This document shows positions 17,885-25,652 of a stretch of DNA of 53,176 bases, in pieces. Location of the stretch: contig JALHPF010000035.1 of assembly GCA_022842595.1 (NCBI GenBank), positions 1 to 53,176 on the forward strand. Direction: 5' to 3'. The notes under the pieces are model-generated. The model saw nothing but the letters and a program-made list of their open reading frames with translations, was not told the DNA's origin and searched no databases. Position numbers and translations under genes: made by a program. The number at the start of each line of letters is the position of its first letter. The first letter of the stretch is position 1. Source of the stretch: Rubrivivax sp. Its GTDB lineage: Bacteria; Pseudomonadota; Gammaproteobacteria; Burkholderiales; Burkholderiaceae_C.

Positions 17885-18658
17885 TCACATACGGAAGTTC
17901 TCACCGAGGTAGACCTTGCGGACCTCGGCGTTGGCGACGATCTCGTCGGGGGTGCCTTCGGCGAGCACACTGCCGTCGCTGATGATGTAGGCGCGGTCGC
18001 AGATGCCCAATGTCTCGCGCACGTTGTGGTCGGTGATGAGCACGCCGATGCCGCGCGAGCGCAGGAAGCCGATGATTCGCTGGATCTCCATCACGGCGAT
18101 CGGGTCGACTCCCGCGAATGGCTCGTCGAGCAGGATGAAGCGCGGCTGGGTGGCCAGCGCACGCGCGATCTCCACGCGCCGGCGTTCACCGCCCGACAGC
18201 GAAGGCGCCGGTGAATCGCGCAGGCTCTCGATCGAGAGATCGCGCAACAGGCTCTCGAGCAGGCTGTTGATCTGCTCGGCCGGCAGCGCACGGCCGTCGG
18301 GGCCGAACTGCAGCTCGAGCACGGCGCGGATGTTCTCAGCCACGTTGAGCTTGCGAAAGATCGACGCTTCCTGCGGCAGGTACGACAGCCCGAGCCGCGA
18401 ACGCTGGTGGATGGGTAGGTCCTGCACGGCGCGGCCATCGATGCGGATCTCGCCGGCGTCGGCACGCACCAGGCCCACCACCATGTAGAAGATGGTGGTC
18501 TTGCCGGCACCGTTGGGGCCCAGCAGGCCGACCACTTCACCGGCAGCCACGGCCAGGTGCACGTCCTTCACGACCCGGCGCTGGCCGTAGGTCTTCTGCA
18601 GGTGCTCGGCTTCGAGGAGGCTGGTCTGCGTCGCCGGCATCAGGGGCGCGGCCTGCAT
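17885..18658 (-). CDS. lptB: LPS export ABC transporter ATP-binding protein LptB
   Basis: 257 aa cytoplasmic ATPase that powers lipopolysaccharide extraction by LptFG and transfer along LptC-LptA to the outer membrane. Walker A is GPNGAGKTT near residue 46, the Q-loop contains LPQEASIF, the signature is LSGGERRRVEIARAL, Walker B is FILLDEPFAGVDP, and the switch histidine is in ITDHNVRE. It overlaps the lptA stop by one base (TGATG), so translation is coupled. A short N-terminal extension precedes the second Met (MPATQ); either may be the start. Confidence 0.96.
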   Translation of the reverse strand: MQAAPLMPATQTSLLEAEHLQKTYGQRRVVKDVHLAVAAGEVVGLLGPNGAGKTTIFYMVVGLVRADAGEIRIDGRAVQDLPIHQRSRLGLSYLPQEASIFRKLNVAENIRAVLELQFGPDGRALPAEQINSLLESLLRDLSIESLRDSPAPSLSGGERRRVEIARALATQPRFILLDEPFAGVDPIAVMEIQRIIGFLRSRGIGVLITDHNVRETLGICDRAYIISDGSVLAEGTPDEIVANAEVRKVYLGENFRM

Positions 18659-19323
18659 CAGCGTGACGCCTTGCTGGCGGGGGCGGGGGCGGGGGCGGGC
18701 GTCGAAACGCCACCCAGGTTGCGGCTGGGGGTCAGACCGCTGGCGGGCGCGGCCGGGGGTGCTGACGCCGCGTCGTCCGCGCGCGGGGCCAGCACGGCGC
18801 GCACGCGGCCACTGGGGTTGACGGCGGTGCTGGCACCCCCCTCGACGCGGAAGACCTCAGACAGGTTGTCCCAGACGATGGTGCCGCCGGTGATCTCGTC
18901 GGCGACGACACCGTCGCGCAACCGCCGCACGGCGCTGTTACCGACGAAGCGCAGCGTGTCGGCGCGGCCGTCGAAGTCGATGCGGTTGGCGGTGCCTTCG
19001 ACATACTCGTTGCCACCGTCCCGGCGCTGGCGCCAGGTGGCGGGCTTGCCGGGCGAGCCGATGGCCTGGCCGGTGTAGAAGCCGTCGGGGGTTTGCCGTA
19101 CCTCGACGCGGTCGGCCCGCATCACCATCGTGCCCTGGGTGATCACGGCGTTGCCGTCGTAGACGAAGACCTGCCGCTGCAGGTCCATGCTGCCGCTGCG
19201 GTCGGCTTCCAGCACCATCGGCTTGTTGCGATCGGCCTTTTCAGCCTGCGCCGGCAGCACGGCAGCCGCCAGGCAGACAGCCAGGGCAAGGGAGGGCCAG
19301 GAAAGCGAAGGGATCGACAGCAT
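18658..19323 (-). CDS. lptA: LPS transport periplasmic protein LptA
   Basis: 221 aa. Signal peptide (LSWPSLALAVCLAAAVLPAQA), then the OstA/LptA beta-jellyroll core (KPMVLEADRSGSMDLQRQ; GNAVITQGTMVMRADRVEV; IDFDGRADTLRFVGNSAV) that forms the periplasmic LPS bridge. The C-terminus is a low-complexity Pro-Ala tail encoded by a G-rich repeat on the opposite strand. ATG 19323 is chosen because a TAGAAT -10-like element lies about 25 nt upstream, inside the longer open frame. lptC is not upstream, where it lies in most proteobacteria; dsbA is there instead. Confidence 0.93.
   Translation of the reverse strand: MLSIPSLSWPSLALAVCLAAAVLPAQAEKADRNKPMVLEADRSGSMDLQRQVFVYDGNAVITQGTMVMRADRVEVRQTPDGFYTGQAIGSPGKPATWRQRRDGGNEYVEGTANRIDFDGRADTLRFVGNSAVRRLRDGVVADEITGGTIVWDNLSEVFRVEGGASTAVNPSGRVRAVLAPRADDAASAPPAAPASGLTPSRNLGGVSTPAPAPAPASKASR
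18679..18699 (+). repeat. G-quadruplex-type motif in the 3' end of lptA
   Basis: On the plus strand, which is the template for lptA, there are three runs of five G and one of three G separated by single C residues. It encodes the Pro-Ala repeat of the LptA tail and lies about 20 nt before the lptB start. Four G-runs with one-base loops match the consensus for a very stable parallel G-quadruplex. Formation in the cell is inference. Confidence 0.8.
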
Positions 19324-19349
19324 GATTTCGGCACGGAACTTGCAGATCA
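19324..19349 (-). promoter_or_regulatory. candidate lptA promoter region
   Basis: Reading the reverse strand, a TAGAAT hexamer ends about 25 nt before ATG 19323. Its position inside the longer open frame argues against the upstream start codons. No clear -35 element is seen. Confidence 0.45.
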
Positions 19350-19451
19350 TTCTAGCCTGCAAGCCACGGCGCAAAGCGCCCCGAGTCCGTGGAACCGCCC
19401 CGATCGGCGGAACTACTCCCCACTCGCCCGCGAGCCAGTCCGGGCTTCGCG

Positions 19452-19560
19452 CCGCGCAACCGGCTGTGCCGGCCTGCTGGCGGCGGGCACGCCGCCAGCA
19501 TTCGCCGGCGATGAACAGTCCGCGGGGACTGTCATCGTCCGGTTCCCCCTCGGGGGCTTC
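19452..19560. repeat. intergenic repeat, family 2, copy B, with two added hairpins
   Basis: Shares with copy A a CCGGC/GCCGG hairpin (19460-19472) and the C5-TC-G5 unit (about 19545-19556). Between them lie two further strong hairpins: a perfect 10-bp stem at 19475-19484/19491-19500, and a stem centred on ACAGTCC/GGACTGT (19510-19535, one bulge). It occupies the space downstream of dsbA and upstream of lptA. With no U-run, function as a terminator is uncertain. Confidence 0.65.
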
Positions 19561-19562
19561 GA

Positions 19563-20210
19563 TCAGCCTTGGCGGGCCTGGGCGATCAGGAAGTCAGCCA
19601 CCTGCACCATGCGGTCGTTGCCACCGCTGAGCGAACCCGAGGTGAAGAACCGGCCCTGCACACCGAGCGCAGGCACACCGTCGATCTTGTAGTCCTGCGA
19701 CAGCTGGCGCGCACGGCTGGCCCGTGTGGTCGCGCTGAAAGAGCCGAAAGCTTCACGGAACTTGGCCATGTCCACACCCTGCGAGCCCAGGAATTCGAAG
19801 ATTTCCGACTCGGTGCCCAGGCGCCGATTCTGCTGGTGGATGGCCGCGAAGATCTTGCGGTGCATGTTGCCGGCCTGGCCGATGTCTTCCAGTGCGTAAA
19901 AGGCCTTCTGCAGCGCCTGCTGCGGCACGCTGAACGCCACCGGCACGCGCCGGAAGGCCACGTCAGCGGGCAGGCGCTTGACCCAGGCTTCCAGCGTCGA
20001 TTCGAAGGCATAGCAATGCGGGCACCAGTAGCCGAAGAACTCGACGACCTCGACCTTCTTGTCGGGGCTGGGCAAGGACACCGGCGCCGGCGTGCTCAGC
20101 TTGACGTAGTTCTTGCCTTCCACCGGCGCGCCCTGGGCGCGCACGGTGCCGGCCATGGCCAGGCCCAGACCGGTGGCGGCCAGTTGCAGTGAAAAGTCGC
20201 GCCGCTTCAT
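19563..20210 (-). CDS. dsbA: periplasmic thiol:disulfide interchange protein DsbA
   Basis: 215 aa thioredoxin-fold oxidase that introduces disulfide bonds into exported proteins and is re-oxidised by DsbB. Active site CPHC at residues 63-66, cis-Pro region IDGVPALGVQGRF near 180. The signal peptide begins MKRRDFSLQL, which has the twin-arginine pattern RRxF followed by a hydrophobic stretch; this is unusual compared with the E. coli DsbA signal. It is the last gene after argS and the SPOR gene, separated from the latter by 102 nt. Confidence 0.94.
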   Translation of the reverse strand: MKRRDFSLQLAATGLGLAMAGTVRAQGAPVEGKNYVKLSTPAPVSLPSPDKKVEVVEFFGYWCPHCYAFESTLEAWVKRLPADVAFRRVPVAFSVPQQALQKAFYALEDIGQAGNMHRKIFAAIHQQNRRLGTESEIFEFLGSQGVDMAKFREAFGSFSATTRASRARQLSQDYKIDGVPALGVQGRFFTSGSLSGGNDRMVQVADFLIAQARQG

Positions 20211-20312
20211 GAAGTTCCTTTCGGGTGTGGGGGAAAAATGGCCGATCAGGCCCTTAACGCCGTGGGAGCGTGCCGCGCCGACCGAGTTCCGGCCTGCGGC
20301 GGCACTTCGGCC

Positions 20313-20978
20313 TCAGGGCTTCTCGACGCGGACGATCTGTGACTCGATGCTCGATTCCTGCAGCCGCAGTTGCAGCCCGTCTGCATCTTCGCGCGTACGG
20401 AATGGCCCCAGGCGCACCCGGTACACCGTGCGGCCGGCCTGTTCACGTTCGGTGATGCGCGCCACATGGCCGGCAATCGCCAGCCGGGCTCGCTGCTGTT
20501 CGGCGTCTTCGGTGCGCGTGAACGCGCCGGCCTGGACGAAGTAGATGAACGGGTCGGCAGCGGGCCGGGCAGCTTCGGCGCCCGACAGGATGGCTGCCGG
20601 GTCGCGCCCGGCGGGCTTGGCCGCGGAAGCCGCGGCCGGGGTTGCCGGCTGGGCCACCACCGGGGCTGGCGCGGAAGCCGCGGCCGCTGGCGCATCGACA
20701 CCCGCGTTTGCGCTCGCCGCCGCGGCGGCAGAGGCTGCCGCCACGACCGGCCGTGGCGGCAGCTTCGTGCCGAGCGGGGCGTTGGGGTCCCAGTTGCGGT
20801 TGCGCTCGGCTTCGGCGCTGTCCTGCTCGGCGGTGCGCGGCGGCACCTTGTTGACGAACGGAATCGGCGCGCGCGTGATGTACAGCGCCACCGCCAGCGC
20901 CATCGCCAGGCCCACCAGCAGCCCCACGACCACGCCCAGCCCGAAGCCGCCGCGTGTCATGCCCGGTTGCAGCTTCAT
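20313..20978 (-). CDS. SPOR-domain (FtsN-like) membrane protein
   Basis: 221 aa. One membrane segment (GLGVVVGLLVGLAMALAVALY, about 13-34) anchors a short cytoplasmic N-terminus. A long Ala/Pro-rich linker (about 75-140) leads to a C-terminal SPOR domain (FIYFVQAGAFTRTEDAEQQRARLA to YRVRLGPFRTREDADGLQLRL, about 143-218) that binds denuded glycan at the division septum. The architecture is that of FtsN, but FtsN function is inferred. It overlaps the argS stop by 4 nt and continues toward dsbA. Confidence 0.88.
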   Translation of the reverse strand: MKLQPGMTRGGFGLGVVVGLLVGLAMALAVALYITRAPIPFVNKVPPRTAEQDSAEAERNRNWDPNAPLGTKLPPRPVVAAASAAAAASANAGVDAPAAAASAPAPVVAQPATPAAASAAKPAGRDPAAILSGAEAARPAADPFIYFVQAGAFTRTEDAEQQRARLAIAGHVARITEREQAGRTVYRVRLGPFRTREDADGLQLRLQESSIESQIVRVEKP

Positions 20979-22702
20979 GCGGCCACCTCCTCTGCCGCTG
21001 GCGCTTCGCGCGCCATCGCTTCAGGCGCGCCCACGCCCAGCACGGCCAGCGCATTGCGCAGCACCTGCGCAGTGGCCGCAAGCAGCGCCATGCGTGCACG
21101 CGCCAGCGCCGCGTCGTCGACCAGGAAACGCTCGGCCGCGTAGTAGTGGTGAAAGGCCGCAGCCAGGTCGCGCAGATAGAAGGCCACGTCGTGCGGCGCC
21201 AGGTCGGCAGCGGCACGCGTCAGCATGGCGGGGTATTCAGCCAGCTTCAGCATCAGCGCGGCTTCGGTCGGGGCCACCAGCACGCTCAGGTCGGCGCGCG
21301 CGAGATCACGCTCTCCGCCATAGGCCGCCAGCACCGAGCAGATGCGGGCATGGGCGTACTGCACGTAGAACACGGGGTTCTCGTCGTTGGCCTTCAGCGC
21401 CAGGTCGACGTCGAAGGTGAACTCGGTGTCGGCCTTGCGGCTGATGAGGAAGAAGCGCACGGCGTCGCGGCTGGTCCAGTCGATCAGGTCGCGCACCGAC
21501 ACCGAGGTACCTGCGCGCTTGGACATCTTCACTTCCTGGCCGCCCTTCATCACCGCGATCATCTTGTACAGGACGTAGTCGGGGTAGCCCGCGGGGATGC
21601 CCAGGCCGAATGTGTCAGAGAGGGCCTGCAGCCCGGCGCGCACGCGGGCCACGGTGCCGTGGTGGTCGGTGCCCTGGACGTTGATGACCTGGGTGTAGCC
21701 ACGCTCGAACTTGTTCAGGTGATAGGCGACGTCGGGCACGAAGTAGGTGTAGCTGCCGTCGGACTTGCGCATCACGCGGTCCTTGTCGTCGCCGTATTCG
21801 GTGGTGCGCAGCCAGAGCGCGCCGCCTTCCTCGAAGGTCTTGCCGCTGGCCACCAGGCGCTGCACGGTGTCTTCGACACGGCCGCTGCTGTACAGGCTGC
21901 TTTCCAGGAAGTAATGGTCGAAATGCACGCCGAAGGCCTGCAGGTCCAGGTCTTGTTCGTGGCGCAGGAAGGCCACCGCGAACTGGGTGATCGCGTTCAG
22001 GTCGCCCGCGTCGCCACTGGCGGTGAAGGCGCGGTCGTCGGACGTCACCGTCTTGCCCGCCAGGTAGTCGGCGGCGATGTCGGCGATGTACTCGCCGTTG
22101 TAGGCCTGTTCCGGCCATTCGGCGTCGCCGGGCTTGCAGCCCTGCAGCCGCTTCTGCACCGAGATGCCGAGATTGTTGATCTGCACCCCGGCGTCGTTGT
22201 AATAGAACTCGCGCAGCACCTCGGCGCCCTGGCTTTGCAGCAGGTTGCAGATGCAGTCGCCCAGCGCCGCATTGCGGCCATGGCCCACGTGCAGCGGGCC
22301 GGTGGGGTTGGCGCTGACGAACTCCACCATCACGCGGCGGCCGCTGGCGGGCTGCCGGCCAAAACCGTCGGCTGCGGCCAGCACCTCGGCCACGACGGCC
22401 TGCTTGGCGGCGGCAGAAAGACGCAGGTTGATGAAGCCCGGGCCGGCGATTTCCAGCGCCTGCACCCAGCGCTGCACCGCCGGCTGGCGCTGCAGCGCGT
22501 CGACCAGCGCCTGCGCCACCTCTCGCGGGTTCTTGCGGAGCGCCCGGCTCAGGCCCATGGCCGCGGTGATGGCGAAGTCGCCATGCGCCGCCTGCTTGGG
22601 GCTTTCAAAGGCCGCCACGGGCGGGGCCGTGCCCTCGGGCAATGGAAGTTCGCCCAGGGCCGCAGCCAGGGCCTGCAGCAATTCCTGCTTGGCTTGGATC
22701 AT
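20975..22702 (-). CDS. argS: arginyl-tRNA synthetase
   Basis: 575 aa class I aminoacyl-tRNA synthetase charging tRNA-Arg. The HIGH-type motif is NPTGPLHVGHGRNAALGD near residue 125 and the KMSKS-like loop is KMSKRAGTS near 400. The N-terminal Add-1 domain (IQAKQELLQALAAALGE) recognises the D-loop, and the DALR anticodon domain is at the C-terminus. ATG 22702 is chosen by homology to typical ArgS starts. A TAGAAT hexamer lies only 8 nt before it (22711-22716 on the reverse strand), so the transcript may have almost no leader. Confidence 0.97.
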   Translation of the reverse strand: MIQAKQELLQALAAALGELPLPEGTAPPVAAFESPKQAAHGDFAITAAMGLSRALRKNPREVAQALVDALQRQPAVQRWVQALEIAGPGFINLRLSAAAKQAVVAEVLAAADGFGRQPASGRRVMVEFVSANPTGPLHVGHGRNAALGDCICNLLQSQGAEVLREFYYNDAGVQINNLGISVQKRLQGCKPGDAEWPEQAYNGEYIADIAADYLAGKTVTSDDRAFTASGDAGDLNAITQFAVAFLRHEQDLDLQAFGVHFDHYFLESSLYSSGRVEDTVQRLVASGKTFEEGGALWLRTTEYGDDKDRVMRKSDGSYTYFVPDVAYHLNKFERGYTQVINVQGTDHHGTVARVRAGLQALSDTFGLGIPAGYPDYVLYKMIAVMKGGQEVKMSKRAGTSVSVRDLIDWTSRDAVRFFLISRKADTEFTFDVDLALKANDENPVFYVQYAHARICSVLAAYGGERDLARADLSVLVAPTEAALMLKLAEYPAMLTRAAADLAPHDVAFYLRDLAAAFHHYYAAERFLVDDAALARARMALLAATAQVLRNALAVLGVGAPEAMAREAPAAEEVAA

Positions 22703-22802
22703 GGGCGCTGATTCTACTTTTTGCCCCCCAGCGCGGATTAGGACCGGTTCGGCCGGCTGTTCGGACCATCGCAGCCGCCGGCCAGCCGCCAACATCCGGG
22801 GG

Positions 22803-24173
22803 ATGGCTGCCCGTGATCTGACCCCCCTGCCCCCGCCTGCCCGCCCCGCCGCGTCGGCATTGCCCGGCATGGTCGGCAAGTACCGGGTGAAGGCGCGGCT
22901 GGGCGAAGGTGCGACAAGCGAAGTCTTCCTGGCCTACGACCCTTTCCGCGGGCAGGACGTGGCGATCAAGCGCGTGCGCCGCAACCTGCAGGAAGAAGAC
23001 GCCCGCGAAACGCATTTCCAGCAGCGCTTCTTTGCCGCCGAGGCCGCCCTGGTGGGCCGGCTGAACCACCCGAACGTGGTCCAGATCCTCGACGCCGTCG
23101 ACGACCCCGTGGCGCCCTACCTCGTCATGGAATACGTCAAGGGCGTGACGTTGCGCCGCTTCTGCCGTGCCGACGCGCTGCTGCCGCTGGCCACCGTCAT
23201 CGAAATCGGCTTCAAGTGCGCGATGGCGCTGGGCTACGTGTTCAAGCAGGGCCTGATCCACCGCGACGTGAAGCCGGCCAACCTGATGGTGACGCTGGAC
23301 GGCGAACGCATCAACGAAGTCAAGATCACCGACTTCGGCAGCGTCTTCAACCTCGACGCCGACCATACGCAGGTGTTCCGCGTCGGCAGCCTGGCCTACA
23401 TGTCGCCCGAGCAGCTGGACGGCGACGCGCTGGACTGCCGGGCCGACATCTATTCGCTGTCGGCAGTGATGTTCCACCTGCTGGCCGGCCGGCCACCCTT
23501 CGATGGCCAGACCCAGCCGGCCATCATGAATCAGATCTACAACGCCACGCCGCCACCGCTGGCCAAGCTGCGCGACGGCATCTCGCCGCAGCTGCAGGGC
23601 CTGATCGAACGAGGACTGTCCAAGAGCCGCGAAGATCGCCCGGCGAGCTGGGACGAGTTCTCGCAGGGCCTGTCGGCCCTGGTCTCGCAGCAGCAGGCGC
23701 AGCGCGGTCCGCTGCAGGAGGTGCTGGACTCCGAGCGTTTCACGCTGCTGCGGGGGCTGGAATTCTTCGCCGGCTTCGGTGACGTCGAGCTCTGGGAAGT
23801 GGTGCGCCGCGCGCACTGGCAACGCCATGGCTTCGGCGCGGCGCTGTTCAGGAAGGGCGAGGAAGGCAACGCCTTCCACATCATCACGCAGGGCCAGGTG
23901 GACGTGTACCGTGACGGCAGCAAGGTCGCAAGCCTGGGCGCCGGCACCTCGGTCGGCGAAATGGCCTACCTCGCACCCAGCCCCGACCTGCGCGTGCACA
24001 CCGCCGACCTGCTGGTGTCGCAGCCCGCCACGACCTTGGCCTTCACCCCGGAAACGATGCAGCAGCTGTCGCTGTCGGCCCGCCACCTGTTCGACGTGGG
24101 CTTCATCCGCGTGCTGGTGCGGCGGCTGCATGCGGCGCACGAGGCGATGGCACACCCGCGAAGAATTCTGTAG
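22803..24173 (+). CDS. serine/threonine protein kinase with C-terminal cyclic-nucleotide-binding-like domain
   Basis: 456 aa, cytoplasmic. Hanks-type kinase from about residue 25 to 290: glycine loop LGEGATSEVF, Lys in VAIKRVRR, catalytic loop HRDVKPANLM, DFG in ITDFGSVF, and SPEQL in place of APE. It is followed by a domain of the CRP/cNMP-binding fold (FRKGEEGNAFHIITQGQVDVYRDG; GAGTSVGEMAYLAPSP; about 350-440). The phosphate-binding cassette looks degenerate: the usual Pro-Arg-Ala-Ala after GE is replaced by PDLRVHTAD. It is divergent from argS by 100 nt. The fusion suggests activity gated by a ligand or by an internal docking domain. Confidence 0.9.
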   Translation: MAARDLTPLPPPARPAASALPGMVGKYRVKARLGEGATSEVFLAYDPFRGQDVAIKRVRRNLQEEDARETHFQQRFFAAEAALVGRLNHPNVVQILDAVDDPVAPYLVMEYVKGVTLRRFCRADALLPLATVIEIGFKCAMALGYVFKQGLIHRDVKPANLMVTLDGERINEVKITDFGSVFNLDADHTQVFRVGSLAYMSPEQLDGDALDCRADIYSLSAVMFHLLAGRPPFDGQTQPAIMNQIYNATPPPLAKLRDGISPQLQGLIERGLSKSREDRPASWDEFSQGLSALVSQQQAQRGPLQEVLDSERFTLLRGLEFFAGFGDVELWEVVRRAHWQRHGFGAALFRKGEEGNAFHIITQGQVDVYRDGSKVASLGAGTSVGEMAYLAPSPDLRVHTADLLVSQPATTLAFTPETMQQLSLSARHLFDVGFIRVLVRRLHAAHEAMAHPRRIL

Positions 24174-24292
24174 CCCTTCTTTTTGTCCAGCAGGTCGGCC
24201 GCCGCCCGACCCCGCGCGTTCATGGATTGCCGCGGCTCTGGCGCTCTGCTGCAATCGCCGCTGGCAATCTGCCAACCCTGCCCGAGGACACC

Positions 24293-24568
24293 ATGAAAAA
24301 GACCCTGATCACCGCCGCCATCCTGTCGCTGTCGCTGTTCGCCGGCCACGCCTTCGCTGCCAGCGACTGCGAAGCCAAGGCTGCCGAGAAAAAGCTCAAC
24401 GGCGCCGCCAAGACGAGTTTCGTCAAGAAGTGCGAGAAGGACGCTGGCGAGGCCAGCCCGGTTGCCGCGGCGTGCGAAAAGAGCGCCACCGACAAGAAGC
24501 TCGCCGGCGCTGCCAAGACCAGCCACATCAAGAAGTGCACCGCCGACGGCGGCCCGGCCAAGAACTGA
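24293..24568 (+). CDS. psiF: PsiF-repeat periplasmic protein
   Basis: 91 aa, signal peptide (TLITAAILSLSLFAGHAFA) then two PsiF-type repeats of about 33 residues. Each begins with Cys-Glu and contains KKLxGAAKTSxxKKC, so there are four Cys, probably forming disulfides. The family is named after an E. coli phosphate-starvation-inducible gene; its molecular role is unknown. It has a plausible ribosome site (GAGGA, 5 nt spacing) and a hairpin directly after the stop. Confidence 0.9.
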   Translation: MKKTLITAAILSLSLFAGHAFAASDCEAKAAEKKLNGAAKTSFVKKCEKDAGEASPVAAACEKSATDKKLAGAAKTSHIKKCTADGGPAKN

Positions 24569-24576
24569 GTCTGGAC

Positions 24577-24600
24577 GTGAAACGCCGGAAGGCGTTTCAC
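24577..24600. terminator. strong hairpin between convergent psiF and LysR genes
   Basis: A perfect 10-bp stem with a GGAA tetraloop starts 8 nt after the psiF stop. No T-run follows on either strand, so it may act as an RNA-stabilising or Rho-associated end rather than a textbook intrinsic terminator. The arm sequence TTTCACGCC recurs about 25 nt downstream. Confidence 0.55.
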
Positions 24601-24650
24601 GCCTGACGAAGGCCCGGCGTCGATTTCACGCCGCCGGGCTGAGTCGGGCT

Positions 24651-25568
24651 TCAGCTTTCGACGGCCCGTTGCCAGTAGGCCGGGTCGCCGTAGCTGTGCT
24701 TGATGAAGTCGATCCACAGCCGCACGCGCAGTGGCAGGTGCTTGCGCTGCGGAAACACCGCATAGATGCCGTTGGGCGGTGCGGAAAAGTCTTCCAGCAC
24801 CACCTGCAGCCGACCCTGGAGCACGTGCTGCTGCACTTCCCAGGTGCTGCGCCAGGCAATGCCCAGGCCCTGCAGACACCATTGGTGCAGCACCTGGCCG
24901 TCGCTGCAGTCGAGCCGACCGCTGGGGCGCAGGTGCGTCACTTCGCCCGCCACTGAAAACGCCCATCCGCGGGTCTGGCTGGCGTCGCTGCTCAGCGTCA
25001 GGCACTGGTGACGAGCCAGGTCGGCCGGGGTCTGAGGCACGCCGTGCTTCTGCAGATAGTCGGGCGTGGCCACGCAGAGCCGGCGGTTGTCGGCCAGCCT
25101 CACGCTGACCAGGCTGCTGTCGGGCAGGTCGCCCACGCGCACCGCGCAGTCGACGCTTTCGTTGACGATGTCGACGACGCGGTCGCTCAGGTTCAGCGAC
25201 AGGCTCACGTCGGGGTGCTGGGCCAGGAAGGCCGGCACCAGCGGCGCCACGTGGCGGCGGCCGAAACCGGCTGGCGCGGTGATGCGCAGGTGCCCGCTGG
25301 CCTTCACACCCCCAGCGCTGACGCTGGCTTCGGCGTTCGTCAGGTCGGCCAGGAAACGCTGGCAGTCCTCGAGGAAGGCGCTGCCTTCATGCGTCAGTGT
25401 GAGCTTGCGGGTGGTACGCACCAGAAGCTTCACGCCCAGGCGTTCTTCCAGCGCGTCGATGCGCCGGCCGATCACCGCCGGAGCCACACCCTCGGCATGG
25501 GCCGCCGCCGTGAGGCTGCCGCGGGTGGACACCGAAACGAAGGATTCGATCTGCTTGAGCCGCGCCAT
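24651..25568 (-). CDS. LysR-type transcriptional regulator
   Basis: 305 aa. N-terminal winged helix-turn-helix (QIESFVSVSTRGSLTAAAHAEGVAPAVIGRRIDALEERLGV, about residues 6-47) and a C-terminal substrate-binding-like effector domain (RITAPAGFGRRHVAPLVPAFL onwards). It is divergent from a haloacid dehalogenase gene across 84 nt of comparatively A/T-rich DNA, the classic layout for regulation of the divergent gene. The effector is unknown. Confidence 0.93.
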   Translation of the reverse strand: MARLKQIESFVSVSTRGSLTAAAHAEGVAPAVIGRRIDALEERLGVKLLVRTTRKLTLTHEGSAFLEDCQRFLADLTNAEASVSAGGVKASGHLRITAPAGFGRRHVAPLVPAFLAQHPDVSLSLNLSDRVVDIVNESVDCAVRVGDLPDSSLVSVRLADNRRLCVATPDYLQKHGVPQTPADLARHQCLTLSSDASQTRGWAFSVAGEVTHLRPSGRLDCSDGQVLHQWCLQGLGIAWRSTWEVQQHVLQGRLQVVLEDFSAPPNGIYAVFPQRKHLPLRVRLWIDFIKHSYGDPAYWQRAVES

Positions 25569-25652
25569 GCCCGAAACTATGCACTAATTTGGCATCAATC
25601 CATCGCTGTTTCAGTAGTTAATAGCGAGCGCGGTCTTCAATAGACTGCAGGC
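25569..25652. promoter_or_regulatory. divergent LysR/dehalogenase control region
   Basis: This 84-nt gap is clearly richer in A/T than its surroundings. It contains a 4-bp dyad, ATGC and GCAT separated by nine bases (about 25577-25593), a possible regulator site, though the spacing is not the standard T-N11-A. A TAGACT -10-like hexamer (25641-25646) lies 6 nt before the dehalogenase start. Confidence 0.4.

Noticed and set aside
24577..24600. Textbook intrinsic terminator after psiF
   Set aside because: The hairpin is perfect but there is no T-run on either strand, so it is listed with reduced confidence.
25577..25593. LysR box in the divergent region
   Set aside because: A dyad exists but is TGC-N9-GCA (T-N13-A), not the standard T-N11-A; kept only as a weak mark.
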